DNA from: Symsagittifera roscoffensis
Lineage: Eukaryota > Xenacoelomorpha > Acoela > Convolutidae
Direction: 5' to 3'
NCBI RefSeq assembly: GCF_963678635.1
Contig: NC_087064.1
Location: forward strand, 69,988,123-70,052,122
Length of the DNA: 64,000 nt
The notes beneath the pieces are model-generated. The model made no database searches and was not told the origin of the DNA. It saw only the letters and a list, made by a program, of their open reading frames with translations. The position numbers were made by a program, and so were the translations under genes. This document shows positions 23,020-34,669 of the stretch, in pieces. The first letter of the stretch is position 1, and every line of letters begins with the position of its first letter.

Positions 23020-24027
23020 CAACTTTGCAGTGCACTAGAAATGCTTGCGGATGGACGGTCGTTTTGTCCACATCAAAACTGAACCGACTACATCACAATC
23101 ACCACGGTCGGGACAAAACGTTCGCCGCGGCGAAGGACGTCTGGGTCCCGCTCATGCATCGGAATCTCGCGGCCACAGCGAAATTTTGCAAAAGATGTTT
23201 AGAAGCTGGTAAAAACCTTAAACCGGAATCCCTAAAAGTAAAAATGGGACATCATATGTAACCAAGGAACCTAATGACTCAGTCCAATTGGATTTCTAGG
23301 ATCCGGTAAATTATGTACAGGGTCGGAAGAAATACGTTTTAGTAGCGGTAGATACTTTCTCACATTGGCCGACGGCATTCGTCTGGTCAAGTAACAAATC
23401 GAAAATTGTACTCAGGTTCCTTAGGAAATATGTAAATACACGTGGTCACCCAAGGAAACTACATATGGATCAGGCGGCCGGATACTTTGCGAATGAATTC
23501 TTAAACTTCTGTAGTTACGAAGGTTTCGAACTTATAATATGCCTCCAGTAAAGGATCATCGCGCAACAGGGATGATTGAAAGAACCATCGGTTCAATAAA
23601 TAATTACGTCCTAACATACCTACGGGAAGACAAAAACCAGAAATACGGGATGATGACATCAAGAACATTAAGCGTCTTACGCTTCATACCGCATTCTAAA
23701 ATTAAATTGACACCATTCGAGGCTTATCATGGAAGAGAAGGTAATACCGCCTTCCGGAACCTTACGAAAAAACCATCACTTAAATACCTCAATTGGAAGA
23801 ATGCAATTAACCACAAAATACAATGTTTAGATGAGGCAAGCGGTCTTCTCGAAGTGGAGCTCAACTTAGATTGTGAGAAGCGAAGCGACCTAGTGTATGC
23901 TCCCCAAAACCGGAAAACTCCTCGGGTGTTGGAGGAACACGAATTAGCAGAAGCCGATGTGAAACTAACACATCCTGGGGCACCAGAGTGGTTAAAACGC
24001 CACAAAACGAGAACTACGGCGGTATAA
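23020..24027 (+). pseudogene. Ty3 integrase, frameshifted
   Basis: An HH..CC zinc-binding N-terminus (HHNHHGRDKTF ... CKRCLEAG) lies at about 23087-23205. The catalytic core has VAVDTFSHWPT (about 23343-23375), LHMDQAAGYFANEF (23459-23500) and, in the frame opening at 23539, TGMIERTIGSI with the catalytic Glu. Thus D, D and E are all identifiable but sit in different frames. The C-terminal part runs to the TAA at 24025-24027. Confidence 0.85.
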
Positions 24028-24162
24028 CAGCGTACCGGGAGAACGGATCCAAAGGACCCAAGGAAGTATAGGCGCTTATCTTCAACTTTATAAAAAATAT
24101 CACCTCATACGGTGCAAATGAAAAAGAAAATTTTCTAAGGAGAAGTGGGTTTTTTTTAGATC

Positions 24163-24727
24163 AGCGGCCGAAGAAAGCCGAATAGAAAGGGGGAACCGTG
24201 CGAACACCCCAGGGCCAAGTAAACCGCAACAACCGAAAACTAAACTTAGCGCTGAAGAAAATATAAGGGACACTGAAATCACGAGAAAACAGACGATGAA
24301 ACGAACGCAGATGGAGTGAGAAGAGAGCAAAAAGAAGAAAAAGCTGGTGCTAGAGATTAGCGACGAAGAAAGCGAGGAGGAGGAGGACGAGAACGAACGA
24401 GCGAACAAGAGACGAGACCAACGCGCGGTCACAACGAGTGGCGAAACGACGACAAATACGGCAAACGGAGACAATTAAGTTAAAGAGGCAAGCGAACCGT
24501 TGGGCATGGAGCAAGCAGGCTCATCAAGAACCGTCGGTCAAAAGAGAAAAATTTCTGAGGAGGCGATGCTTCGATTGACAAGAAAAAGAAAAGGAGTGGA
24601 TAAGATGGGCGGGGTTATGATCCATCGAATCGAGTACACATGAGAGCTAGAAAAACATATGAAAAGAAAGGACCCAGGGAGAGGGTCGACAGTTGTGCCG
24701 AAAAAACTCAAACTATCCAATACTTAA
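24163..24727 (+). pseudogene. Charged 3' ORF of the Ty3 element
   Basis: After the integrase, one frame reads a Pro/Lys-rich stretch, a TGA, then KKKKKLVLEISDEESEEEED and a stop at 24476-24478. It resumes with GQKRKISEEAMLRLTRKRK and ends in PKKLKLSNT at 24727. The alternating basic and acidic composition, with nuclear-localisation-like clusters, is not an env. It may be an accessory ORF or the extended integrase tail of this lineage; function unknown. Confidence 0.45.
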
Positions 24728-26777
24728 AACTTTTCACTTAAAACTAAAACTGTCTGTTAACAAATACTTTTTGATGTTATGGGTACGATACATTTTCAAT
24801 CTTGGGGTTTAAAATTTATTTGTGGTTGCCCAAATGATATAGGGACCAGTTTAAGTCTATGCAAGTTTATGTAAGTTTATGAAAATCTTCGTTTTTCTGT
24901 CTGGGGAACTGCTGCTGTGACCTTGCGATCGCTATCGTCTGGCATACGCTAAATCAACCAGATGTAGTAAGATTAGGTTTTTGAACCACACAGTTGCCTT
25001 CAAAATTTACACTTTCATTATACTTTTTGGATCTCCAACAGAACAATAAGCTACCCGCATCTTGTTTCAAACGTTAATAATCGATTATAAAATCATTTTG
25101 GTATCAGCCTTTCCAAAATTGATAAAAAAAAAGGTTTTTAATAATTTAACAATCGATTTTAATTTCTTTGTTACAATACAATTTTTCTATCAATCTTAAA
25201 AAAATTGAATTGATGATAATCAATTTAGAACTCGATTTAGAACTTTTATTTTAACTTTCAAGAATTAAAACCTATTTTAATTAATTATAGTCAGTTATAA
25301 TTCTTTTTATTTGCCCTTTTTGTTTTCGACTACCTTGCATTCGAATTGCTTATTTTTTTTCTTTCCATGGGCGCTAACCTACGTACAAATTGAAGAACTC
25401 TTTTTAGCAGTTTTTAAATCAATTCAATTTTATAATTGTTTTTTTTGTTTTTTCGTTTTTCTCAAAAAAAGTTTGTTCATGATGCAAAATTTTTCTTTGC
25501 GTTGCCATCAATATATGACAACATTGTTTTAGTTTAATGATTAATTTGCGAAATTACTGTTCACCTACCGCGGGAATATTTTACCCTTTTAGCTCTAATG
25601 CGGTTGAATTTTTTTGAAACTTTTGCTTCGTGGTAAAATTATGTGTTCAGATGAACCAAAGGGTGACAAGACATTTCACGTTTGGAAATTTTGCTATTGT
25701 CGTCAAAAATATAATCTATAAGTCATACCTAAGATATCTAATGGTGTGACTTTGTTTTGGCAAAACAAGAGAAAAAAATTGATTATAACCTATATCAAGA
25801 GGTTTTCTGTGAGAACTGTAATCAATTATGATTGGTTATAAACTTTAGAAAGTATGTTGATTCTAATGGATTGTAAATCCTTTAAAGACCTAACTTAGCT
25901 AATTATGATCGAAAAATAATCAGCACAAAATCAGCTTAAAAATCACTTATAAACGATTATTTAAGCCGATACTTGGATGCGGGAATGTTCAAAAGATAAA
26001 CTAGACTCTTTCAAGCATTTTAACCAACGAAATGTCATTTTAACCAACGAAATGTTTAAGTAGTTGCAAACAAAAAGTTGATGGATTTTGGTTGCAAACA
26101 AAAGTTGATTGTTCATTTCATCGGTCGAAAACATGATGTTGCAATATCTGAAATTATGGATATTCGGAGACCAATCTAAGCTTTTTAAAATTACAGCTAA
26201 AATTTAAATGAGATTGAATAAAACCAAATCTACGATGTTTGTGGAAATTTTGGCATTGTTGCTTTCTAGCAAATTCTCCGGGCTAAGGGCGTTTGGTTGC
26301 ACAGGGTTTGTTTCTGTGTAGGCGGAATATCAATAAAATTTTTATTCTCAGACTAGTCTGGAAAACAGTTATTTAAGACTAAAAATTATACTTGAAATAG
26401 AAGCTTACCTCGAGTACTTTTTTTTAGCCACTTGACCTTGTAAAACATCTCTTAGGCGAAGCATTGATTTGATTTTTCTCATTAAAAATCGACCCTGGTC
26501 CCAATTCAATTCCAAAAAGGCAATAAATTTGATAGTGACATTTCTAACTATATCTATATCACATATGGTACTCTATTGGAATGGCTTAAAACTAGTGCGA
26601 TTAAAAAACGGTATGTGGTTCAGACCAGTAGTTTTTTGCAAAAAAAAACTTTTTACGATTACTTACTTTAGTATTCTGAACACATTTTTTGTTCATAGCC
26701 TCATAATCTCATAACAAAAAATCACGAGTTTAGTCGTGATAGCACAAAGAAGGGTCCTGAAAATGACTTTTTTACAA
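24728..26777. other. Noncoding with old repeat traces
   Basis: No gene. 25080-25300 and 25760-25990 contain ATTATAATTGATTATAA-type sequence like the inside of the 7228-7935 element. No 3' LTR recognised after 24727. 26024-26055 contains a direct repeat of TTTTAACCAACGAAATGT. Confidence 0.4.
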
Positions 26778-26838
26778 TGCGGGGGGGGGGGGGGGAGTGT
26801 AAAAGAACTGTTTTATTTCCGCGGGGGGGGGGGGTGGC
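26778..26838 (+). repeat. Two long G homopolymer runs
   Basis: Runs of roughly 13-16 G about 40 bp apart, followed by GGCTGGGGG. They could fold as G-quadruplexes on the plus strand. Probably a relic of the MITE G-run or a microsatellite. Confidence 0.6.
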
Positions 26839-27211
26839 TGGGGGTATTAAGGTTCATATGAGTTAAATTTTACATCATAATTTCAGAGTGTCAGAGATTC
26901 TCTCTTTCTACAAGAAATTAGATTGGATTGGTATTGTGAACAAAGATGAAGAGGAAATATAGGACTTAATATGAATCTATAGCAGCCAGTGCCAATTTCA
27001 TCTACCCCGCAAAACACGGGAAAGTTAGCCCAGTCAATCAGTCTGAGTTCATCTCTTAGGCCCGATTGGACCCCCGCAGTACAGTGGACTGCAGGAAATT
27101 AAAACCACGGAGATGAAAACAGAAACTAACCCCCCTCCCCAACTCCACAACCGCTATATTTCTTTTAGCCCTTATATCACCCGATTGTTTTTCTACTTCT
27201 CAAAACTAGAA

Positions 27212-27415
27212 TTATGAACATGAGGCCATCAAAAAAATTGCAAATAATAAAAGCAATTGAAGATTGTCCGTATTAGCACCAAAGGAATAATCCGCTAATG
27301 AATTGACCACAAGGACTAAAACACAAGCGCTTATTGGGCAAGGCGCTGAATCTTTCAAAACTTGTCTGGATTCGGATTTGGATTCTAAATGCATAGCCGC
27401 TACCATAATAGACAT
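27212..27415 (-). CDS. Candidate small membrane-anchored ORF
   Basis: The first ATG at 27415 gives 67 codons with balanced codon use, two cysteines mid-way (APCPISACVLVLVV) and a strongly hydrophobic C-terminus, NLQLLLLFAIFLMASCS, ending at the TAA at 27212. The tail could be a membrane or GPI-signal segment. No family recognised and no splice evidence, so a chance ORF or an exon fragment is also possible. Confidence 0.25.
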   Translation of the reverse strand: MSIMVAAMHLESKSESRQVLKDSAPCPISACVLVLVVNSLADYSFGANTDNLQLLLLFAIFLMASCS

Positions 27416-27469
27416 AATAGACGCTATATTAATCAAATTTTAATTTACCCAGAGCGTGAGGGAAATATC

Positions 27470-27990
27470 AGCAAAAAATACTTTTCAAAAATCAATTTTT
27501 GAATCTCCCATTTAGAGACGAAACGGTGTATTTGTGAATTGTAAGCGGATTCAGCAACAGGCGGAAAACAGATTTTTTGCGGAATCCGCAACATTGTTAG
27601 ATTTATTTGATCCTTTTTGCTGTTTTGGATTCTACAAAAAAAATAGTTAAAACACGGTATCCCTTGAAAACGATCCAAAAACAGGCAATTTTGTGGAATT
27701 CACAACCAAAAAAAAGAAGTTTATGGTAAAAATACGCAGTCGCGGAACCCGCAATTATAAATGGAATCCGCAACATGTGAGCGGAATCTGCAAATTTTAA
27801 CTGGAATCCGCTTACATTTGCAGAATCCGATTACAACTTACGGAATCTGTTGACATTTGCGGACTCCGGCACAACTAGATATATTCGCTCGACAAAAATA
27901 ATATTCCGAAAAAAAAACACATTACACATAGATGAGCGCGGAATCCATGAATGTTTTCCATGTGGAATCCACTACTTTTTTGGAACAAAT
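27470..27990 (-). repeat. Palindrome-rich repeat family, copy 1
   Basis: A roughly 520-bp repeat in inverted orientation to 52290-52895. It holds many degenerate GCGGAATCCGC palindromes spaced about 20-25 bp in its central part. Shared unique blocks (CTGTTTTTGGA..CGATTTT and AATCCAAAACAGCAAAAA read on the minus strand) show the two loci are copies of one element. The frame at 27445-27678 is a translation of this repeat. Confidence 0.7.
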
Positions 27991-29639
27991 TTTAAGACTT
28001 AACTATAGATTTTAGTAGCTTACGAAAACTCAAATGTACAAAAAGTTGGCCTCGTAATGCAAGTTTTTAGTCTTTCATAGACATTCATGGCATTGGGAAC
28101 ATACAAAAGTTCGCTCTTATTGAGCTTACTTGTTTATTCCAACTCCTTGTTTATAGGGAAATAGTGCAATGAATATAACGAAATAAGACCATTTGTAGAT
28201 TCCGATTGTTGAGACTGCGCACCGATTAAAGTCTAGGAATAAGTCTATTAAAATGTCATTGAGAGTTAGCATTTTGATAAAAATTCAAAAAACACTAAAT
28301 TATTTTCAATTATTTTCAGGTTAATTTGAAAACTTTCTCGTACACGCTATGTAAATTACAAAACCCAAATTCAGTTAATAACATAGCTAAAACTCTAGAT
28401 ATTACAAATCATACAGAAACTAGGAGTCATACACCGAAGAGGGAAAAGCTGCAACCGCGCCGTCTCATTAACTCCGACCATGCAAATGGAAAAAATATCT
28501 AGAAAAATGTATCGGCTAGAATATACATATAGACGCAAATGCAAATGATATCAAAATTTTTTCTTAAATCACAAAAAACTTCGGTTGAAAAATACAAAAA
28601 AAACTTCAAAATACTTGCAATATAATTTTTAATTAGTTTTAAATGAGCATTGCCTATTTTGTTGTTGAAGAAAAATGTGAGGAGAAAAACGAAACAATAC
28701 TGTTTGCATCAAGGTAAATCTTGGTTGTTTAGACTGTCTATCAACTTCTGTGCATAACAATTTGAGAAACATTTCAGTTTGACAAACTTTCAAAAAACCA
28801 ACATGAATGAATTTTTCATTTTGTTTTTCAAATTTTTTGAACCATACACGCTATTTGATGTAGAATTTTGCTAATTTCAGATCAGTTTTAGCAGTATATG
28901 TATTGGTTTTGAACGGTTCTTCTAAGTTAGCCTCACCTAAGATATCAACTCAATATTAAGAAAATGTTTCAATTAGAATCATAATGTCTAATGAAACCAG
29001 TTTAAAAATTGTATTCATAACAAATTATATTCTTGATAAAACTATATCTATAGAATATTTCCTACTAACCAATCATGATCCATTCCTAACAACTGACAAT
29101 TATTTGTAATGCTGAAACTACTTGTAGCTTCAGCACCACAACAATTCAAATTTAACTTAGAAGACAGTTGTTCTCCTTTGGAACAAGTTCCAGATATCTA
29201 ACCAGCAAATACCAGTATACACTAGATCTATTGAGACAAGAAAATATTAGAATAAGATTAAGATCGGTGTTAGACTATGAAATTGAACGAATCTATCCGG
29301 CCAAAAAAAACTTAGCGTGACGAAGAGACGGTGTACTTATCTGAAATTACTCTATGAAATAGTTACTCCAAGCTTAAACTCACTAAGTTTTTTAAAGTTT
29401 ACATAAATTTTTGACGCTCTGAATGTTTTGATTAGAATCACTCGGTTTGGGTCAATTTATAAACGTTTTTATATGTTTAATAAAAACTTGTGGATCGAAA
29501 GCTTACGTTTTTTAAATATATGCATTAATCTTCAAAAACTTAGTTTACTAACACAAATGAGACAAGTTGAAGGGGAGTCGATGCGTTTGGAGCATCAAAA
29601 AATTATTGAAGATTTAAAAAATTATGAACACGCCAGCGA

Positions 29640-29976
29640 TTTTCGACCCTCAAGAATTCGGCCCCATGCAGACCCAAAGGTTCCCCCTTGTACTATTTTG
29701 AGATATTCATTTCTGGTGACGGACCCTAAAACTTTTCTAAAGGCGCCTTTGGCGCCAATATATAGTAATTTTGAATCTATAAGAAGTTTTTTGGTCAAAG
29801 TTTTCCAAAAAGTCCCTAAAAACGCCTTGATGAAAATGAGGTCTTTATGGTCATTTAGTAGAGCTCAGAAATCAATATAATCGATCTAATAAAAAAGGTC
29901 GACAAAATTTTGTTTTTCGAAGTTTTTTGAAAATCCGCCCCCCCCCCCTCTCGAGAAAATCCTAAACACGCCCCCT
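29640..29976 (+). mobile_element. hAT-type MITE, copy 4 (array unit 1)
   Basis: Family landmarks from TTTCGACCCTCAAG through AGACCCAAAGGTTCCCCC, the GGCGCCTTTGGCGCC stem, a C-run and TCGAGAAAATCCTAAACACG. The 5' terminus is missing. Confidence 0.75.
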
Positions 29977-30104
29977 TTATAAACATACTCATTTGAGTTT
30001 TGATTTTGTTTATCCCGCGCATGCATTTTAAAGAATTAAACGAGGAAATGTTATAATTTAGGACTATTTAAACTGTCTTTTCAATATAATTTTTAATTTT
30101 TTAC

Positions 30105-30278
30105 CTTAGTGCGATTCATTCTCCGAGCTCTCATAGTTTGCGCAGCGCTAACTTCTTGAGTTGTATGCATCCATAATAGTGGCATGCACGGGAACTTTTC
30201 GAGGAGGAGCGGGCCAATTTTCCAAAATTTATCGATTTCTTTCAGTCGACCGATCAGATGTTTCGAGCTTGCCTTAAA
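30105..30278 (-). CDS. Possible tandem-duplicated exon, unit 1
   Basis: A 174-nt block, open for 58 codons (FKASSKHLIGRLKEID ... RARRMNRTK), flanked on the minus strand by an AG (GGCAG) and a donor AAG|GTAAAA. It is a phase 0-0 exon, so skipping or repeating it keeps the frame. The peptide is basic and helical-looking; no domain recognised. The polypyrimidine tract is weaker here than in unit 4 because the preceding sequence is the start of the next unit. Confidence 0.3.
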
Positions 30279-31840
30279 CTGCCAATTGGGAACATACAAA
30301 AGTTCGCTCATATTGAGCTTACTTGTTTATTCCAACTCCTTGTTTATAGGGAAATAGTGCAATGAATATAACGAAATAAGACCATTTGTAAATTCCGATT
30401 GTTGAGACTGCGCACCAATTAAAGTCTAGGAATAAGTCTATTAAAATGTCATTGAGAGTTAGCATTTTGATAAAAATTCAAAAAACACTAAATTATTTTC
30501 AATTATTTTCAGGTTAATTTGAAAACTTTCTCGTACACGCTATGTAAATTACAAAACCCAAATTCAGTTAATAACATAGCTAAAACTCTAGATATTACAA
30601 ATCATGCAGAAACTAGGAGTCATACACCGAAGAGGGAAAAGCTGCAACCGCGCCGTCTCATTAACTCCGACCATGCAAATGGAAAAAGTATCTAGAAAAA
30701 TGTATCGGCTAGAATATACATATAGACGCAAATGCAAATGATATCAAATTTTTTTCTTAAATCACAAAAAAAACTTTGGTTGAAAAATACAAAAAAAAAT
30801 TCAAAATATTTGCAATATAATTTTTAATTAGTTTTAAATGAGCATTACCTATTTTGTTGAAGAAGAAAAATGTGAGGAGAAAAACGAAACAATACTGTTT
30901 GCATCAAGGTAAATCTTGGTTGTTTAGACTGTCTATCAACTTCTGTGCATAACAATTTGAGAAACATTTCAGTGTGATAAACTTTCAAAAAACCAACATG
31001 AATGAATTTTTCTTTTTGTTTTTCAAATTTTTTGAACCATACATGCTATTTGATGTAGAATTTTGCTAATTTCAGATCAGTTTTAGCAGTATATGTATTG
31101 GTTTTGAACGGTTCTTCTAAGTTAGCCTCACCTAAGATATCAACTCAATATTAAGAAAATGTTTCAATTAGAATCATAATGTCTAATGAAACCAGTTTGA
31201 AAATTGTATTCATAACAAATTATGTTGTTGATAAAACTATATCTATAGAATATTTCCTACTAACCAATCATGATCCATTCCTAACAACTGACAATTATTT
31301 GTAATGCTGAAACTACTTGTAGCTTCAGCACCACAACAATTCAAATTTAACTTAGAAGACAGTTGTTCTCCTTTGGAACAAGTTCCAGATATCTAACCAG
31401 CAAATACCAGTATACACTAGATCTATTGAGACTAGAAAAAATTAGAATAAGATTAAGATCGGTGTTAGACTATGAAATTGAACGAATCTATCCGGCCAAA
31501 AATAACTTAGCGTGACGAACAGACGGTGTACTTATCTGAAATTACTCTATGAAATAGTTACTCCAAGCTCAAACTCATTAAGTTTTTTAAAGTTTACATA
31601 AATTTTTGACGCTCTGAATGTTTTGCTTAGAATCACTCGGTTTGGGTCAATTTATAAACCTTTTTATATGTTTAATAAAAACTTGTGGATGGAAAAGCTT
31701 ACGCTTTTTAAATATATGCATGAATCTTCAAAAACTTAGTTTACTAACACAAATGAGACAAGTTGAAGGGGAGTCGATGCGTTTGGAGCATCAAAAAATT
31801 ATTGAAGATTTAAAAAAAAATTATGAACACGCCAGCGATT

Positions 31841-32173
31841 TTCGACCCTCAAGAATTCGGCCCCATGCAGACCCAAAGGTTCCCCCTTGTACTATTTTGA
31901 GATAACCATTTCTGGTGACGGACCCTAAAACTTTTCTAAAGGCGCCTCTGGCGCCAATATATAGTAATTTTGAATCTATAGTAAATTTTTTGGTCAAAGT
32001 GTTCCAAAAAGTCCCTAAAAACGCCTTGATGAAAATGAGGTCTTTATGGTGATTTAGTAGAGCTCAGAAATCAATTTAATCGATCTAATAAAAAAGGTCG
32101 ACAAAATTCTGTTTTTCGAATTTTTTTGAAAATCCGCCCCCCCCCTCTCGAGAAAATCCTAAACACGCCCCCT
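31841..32173 (+). mobile_element. hAT-type MITE, copy 5 (array unit 2)
   Basis: Same insertion position as in the other units; a shorter C-run is the main difference. Confidence 0.75.
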
Positions 32174-32301
32174 TTATAAACATACTCATTTGAGTTTTGA
32201 TTTTGTTTATCCCGCGCATGCATTTTAAAGAATTAAACGAGGAAATGTTATAATTTAGGACTATTTAAACTGTCTTTTCAATATAATTTTTAATTTTTTA
32301 C

Positions 32302-32475
32302 CTTAGTGCGATTCATTTTCCGAGCTCTCATAGTTTGCGCAGCGCTAACTTCTTGAGTTGTATGCATCCATAGTAGTGGCATGCACGGGAACTTTTCGAG
32401 GAGGAGCGGGCCAATTTTCCAAAATTTATCAATTTCTTTCAGTCGACCGATCAGATGTTTCGAGCTTGCCTTAAA
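32302..32475 (-). CDS. Possible tandem-duplicated exon, unit 2
   Basis: Same 58-codon block with one amino-acid change visible (RARKMNRTK). Open, with the same flanking AG and GTAAAA. Confidence 0.3.
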
Positions 32476-34030
32476 CTGCCAATTGGGAACATACAAAAGT
32501 TCGCTCTTATTGAGCTTACTTGTTTATTCCAAATCCTTGTTTATAGGGAAATAGTGCAATGAATATAACGAAATAAGACCATTTGTAAATTCCGATTGTT
32601 GAGACTGCGCACCAATTAAAGTCTAGGAATAAGTCTATTAAAATGTCATTGAGAGTTAGCATTTTGATAAAAATTCAAAAAACACTAAATTATTTTCAAT
32701 TATTTTCAGGTTAATTTGAAAATTTTCTCGTACACGCTATGTAAATTACAAAACCCAAATTCTGTTAATAACATAGCTAAAACTCTAGATATTACAAATC
32801 ATGCAGAAACTAGGAGTCATACACCGAAGAGGGGAAAGCTGCAACCGCGCCGTCTCATTAACTCCGACCATGCAAATGGAAAAAGTATCCAAAAAAATGT
32901 ATCGGCTAGAATATATATATAGACGCAAATGCAAATTATATCAAAATTGTTTCTTAAATCACAAAAAACTTCGGTTGAAAAATACAAAAAAAACTTCAAA
33001 ATATTTGCAATATAATTTTTAATTAGTTTTAAAAGAGCATTGCCTATTTTGTTGTTGAAGAAAAATGTGAGGAGAAAAACGAAACAATACTGTTTGCATC
33101 AAGGTAAATCTTGGTTGTTTAGACTGTCTATCATCTTCTGTGCATAACAATTTGAGAAACATTTCAGTTTGATAAACTTTCAAAAAACCAACATGAATGA
33201 ATTTTTCATTTTGTTTTTCAAATTTTTTGAACCATACACGCTATTTGATGTAGATTTTTGCTAATTTCAGATCCGTTTTAGCAGTGTATGTATTGGTTTT
33301 GAACTGTTCTTCTAAGTTAGACTCACCTAAGATATCAACTCAATATTAAGAAAAAGTTTCGATTAGAATCATAATGTCTAATGAAACCAGTTTAAAAATT
33401 GTATTCATAACAAATTATATTCTTGATAAAACTATATCTATAGAATATTTGCTACTAACCAATCATGATCCATTCCTAACAACTGACAATTATTTGTAAT
33501 GCTGAAACTACTTGTAGCTTCAGCACCACAACAATTCAAATTTAACTTAGAAGACAGTTGTTCTCCTTTGGAACAAGTTCCAGATATCTAACCAGCAAAT
33601 ACCAGTATACACTAGATCTATTGAGACTAGAAAATATTAGAATAAGATTAAAATTGGTGTTAGACTATGAAATTGAACGAATCTATCCGGCCAAAAATAA
33701 CTTAGCGTGACGAACAGACGGTGTACTTATCTGAAATTACTCTATGAAATAGTTACTCCAAGCTTAAACTCACTAAGTTTTTTAAAGTTTACATAAATTT
33801 TTGACGCTCTGAATGTTTTGATTAGAATCACTCGGTTTGGGTCAATTTATAAACCTTTTTATATGTTTAATAAAAACTTGTGGATCGAAAGCTTACGTTT
33901 TTTAAATATATGCATTAATCTTCAAAAACTTAGTTTACTAACACAAATGAGACAAGTTGAAGGGAAGTCGATGCGTTTGGAGCATCAAAAAATTATTGAA
34001 GATTTAAAAAATTATGAACACGCCAGCGAT

Positions 34031-34367
34031 TTTCGACCCTCAAGAATTCGGCCCCATGCAGACCCAAAGGTTCCCCCTTGTACTATTTTGAGATAACCAT
34101 TTCTGGTGACGGACCCTAAAACTTTTCTAAAGGCGCCTTTGGCGCCAATATATAGTAATTTTGAATCTATAGTAAATTTTTTGGTCAAAATTTTCCAAAA
34201 AGTCACTAAAAACGCCTTGATGAAAATGAGGTCTTTATGGCGATTTAGTAGAGCTCAGAAATCAATTTAATCGATCTAATAAAAAAGGTCGACAAAATTT
34301 TGTTTTTCGAAGTTTTTTGAAAATCCGCCCCCCCCCCCCTCTCGAGAAAATCTTAAACACGCCACCT
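34031..34367 (+). mobile_element. hAT-type MITE, copy 6 (array unit 3)
   Basis: Same insertion position; the terminal box reads ATCTTAAACACGCCACC. Confidence 0.75.
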
Positions 34368-34495
34368 TTATAAACATACTCATTTGAGTTTTGATTTTGT
34401 TTATCCCGCGCATGCATTTTAAAGAATTAAACGAGGAAATGTTATAATTTTGGACTATTCAAACAGTCTTTTCAATATAATTTTTAATTTTTTAC

Positions 34496-34669
34496 CTTAG
34501 TGCGATTCATTCTCCGAGCTCTCATAGTTTGCGCAGCGCTAACTTCTTGAGTTGTATGCATCCATAATAGTGGCATGCACGGGAACTTTTCGAGGAGGAG
34601 CGGGCCAATTTTCCAAAATTTATCGATTTCTTTCAGTCGACCGATCAGATGTTTCGAGCTTGCCTTAAA
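34496..34669 (-). CDS. Possible tandem-duplicated exon, unit 3
   Basis: Same 58-codon block, identical in protein to unit 1 as read. Just upstream the unit junction differs by one base (CCAGTTTAAGG instead of GCAGTTTAAGG). Confidence 0.3.

Larger units (their letters stand above)
19440..24727 (+). mobile_element. Decayed Ty3 (Metaviridae-type) retrotransposon
   Basis: Domain order gag (with zinc knuckles), protease, RT, RNase H, integrase is that of Ty3. Frameshifts and stops break every long frame. LTRs and target duplication were not found, so the bounds are coding-based. A charged ORF follows the integrase. Confidence 0.9.

Noticed and set aside
20419-24474. Minus-strand frames opposite the Ty3 element
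   Set aside because: Serine/phenylalanine-rich antisense shadows of gag, protease and the charged tail.
29428-29880. 150-codon plus-strand frame in array unit 1
   Set aside because: Its second half is translated hAT-type MITE sequence and it is broken in the other units.
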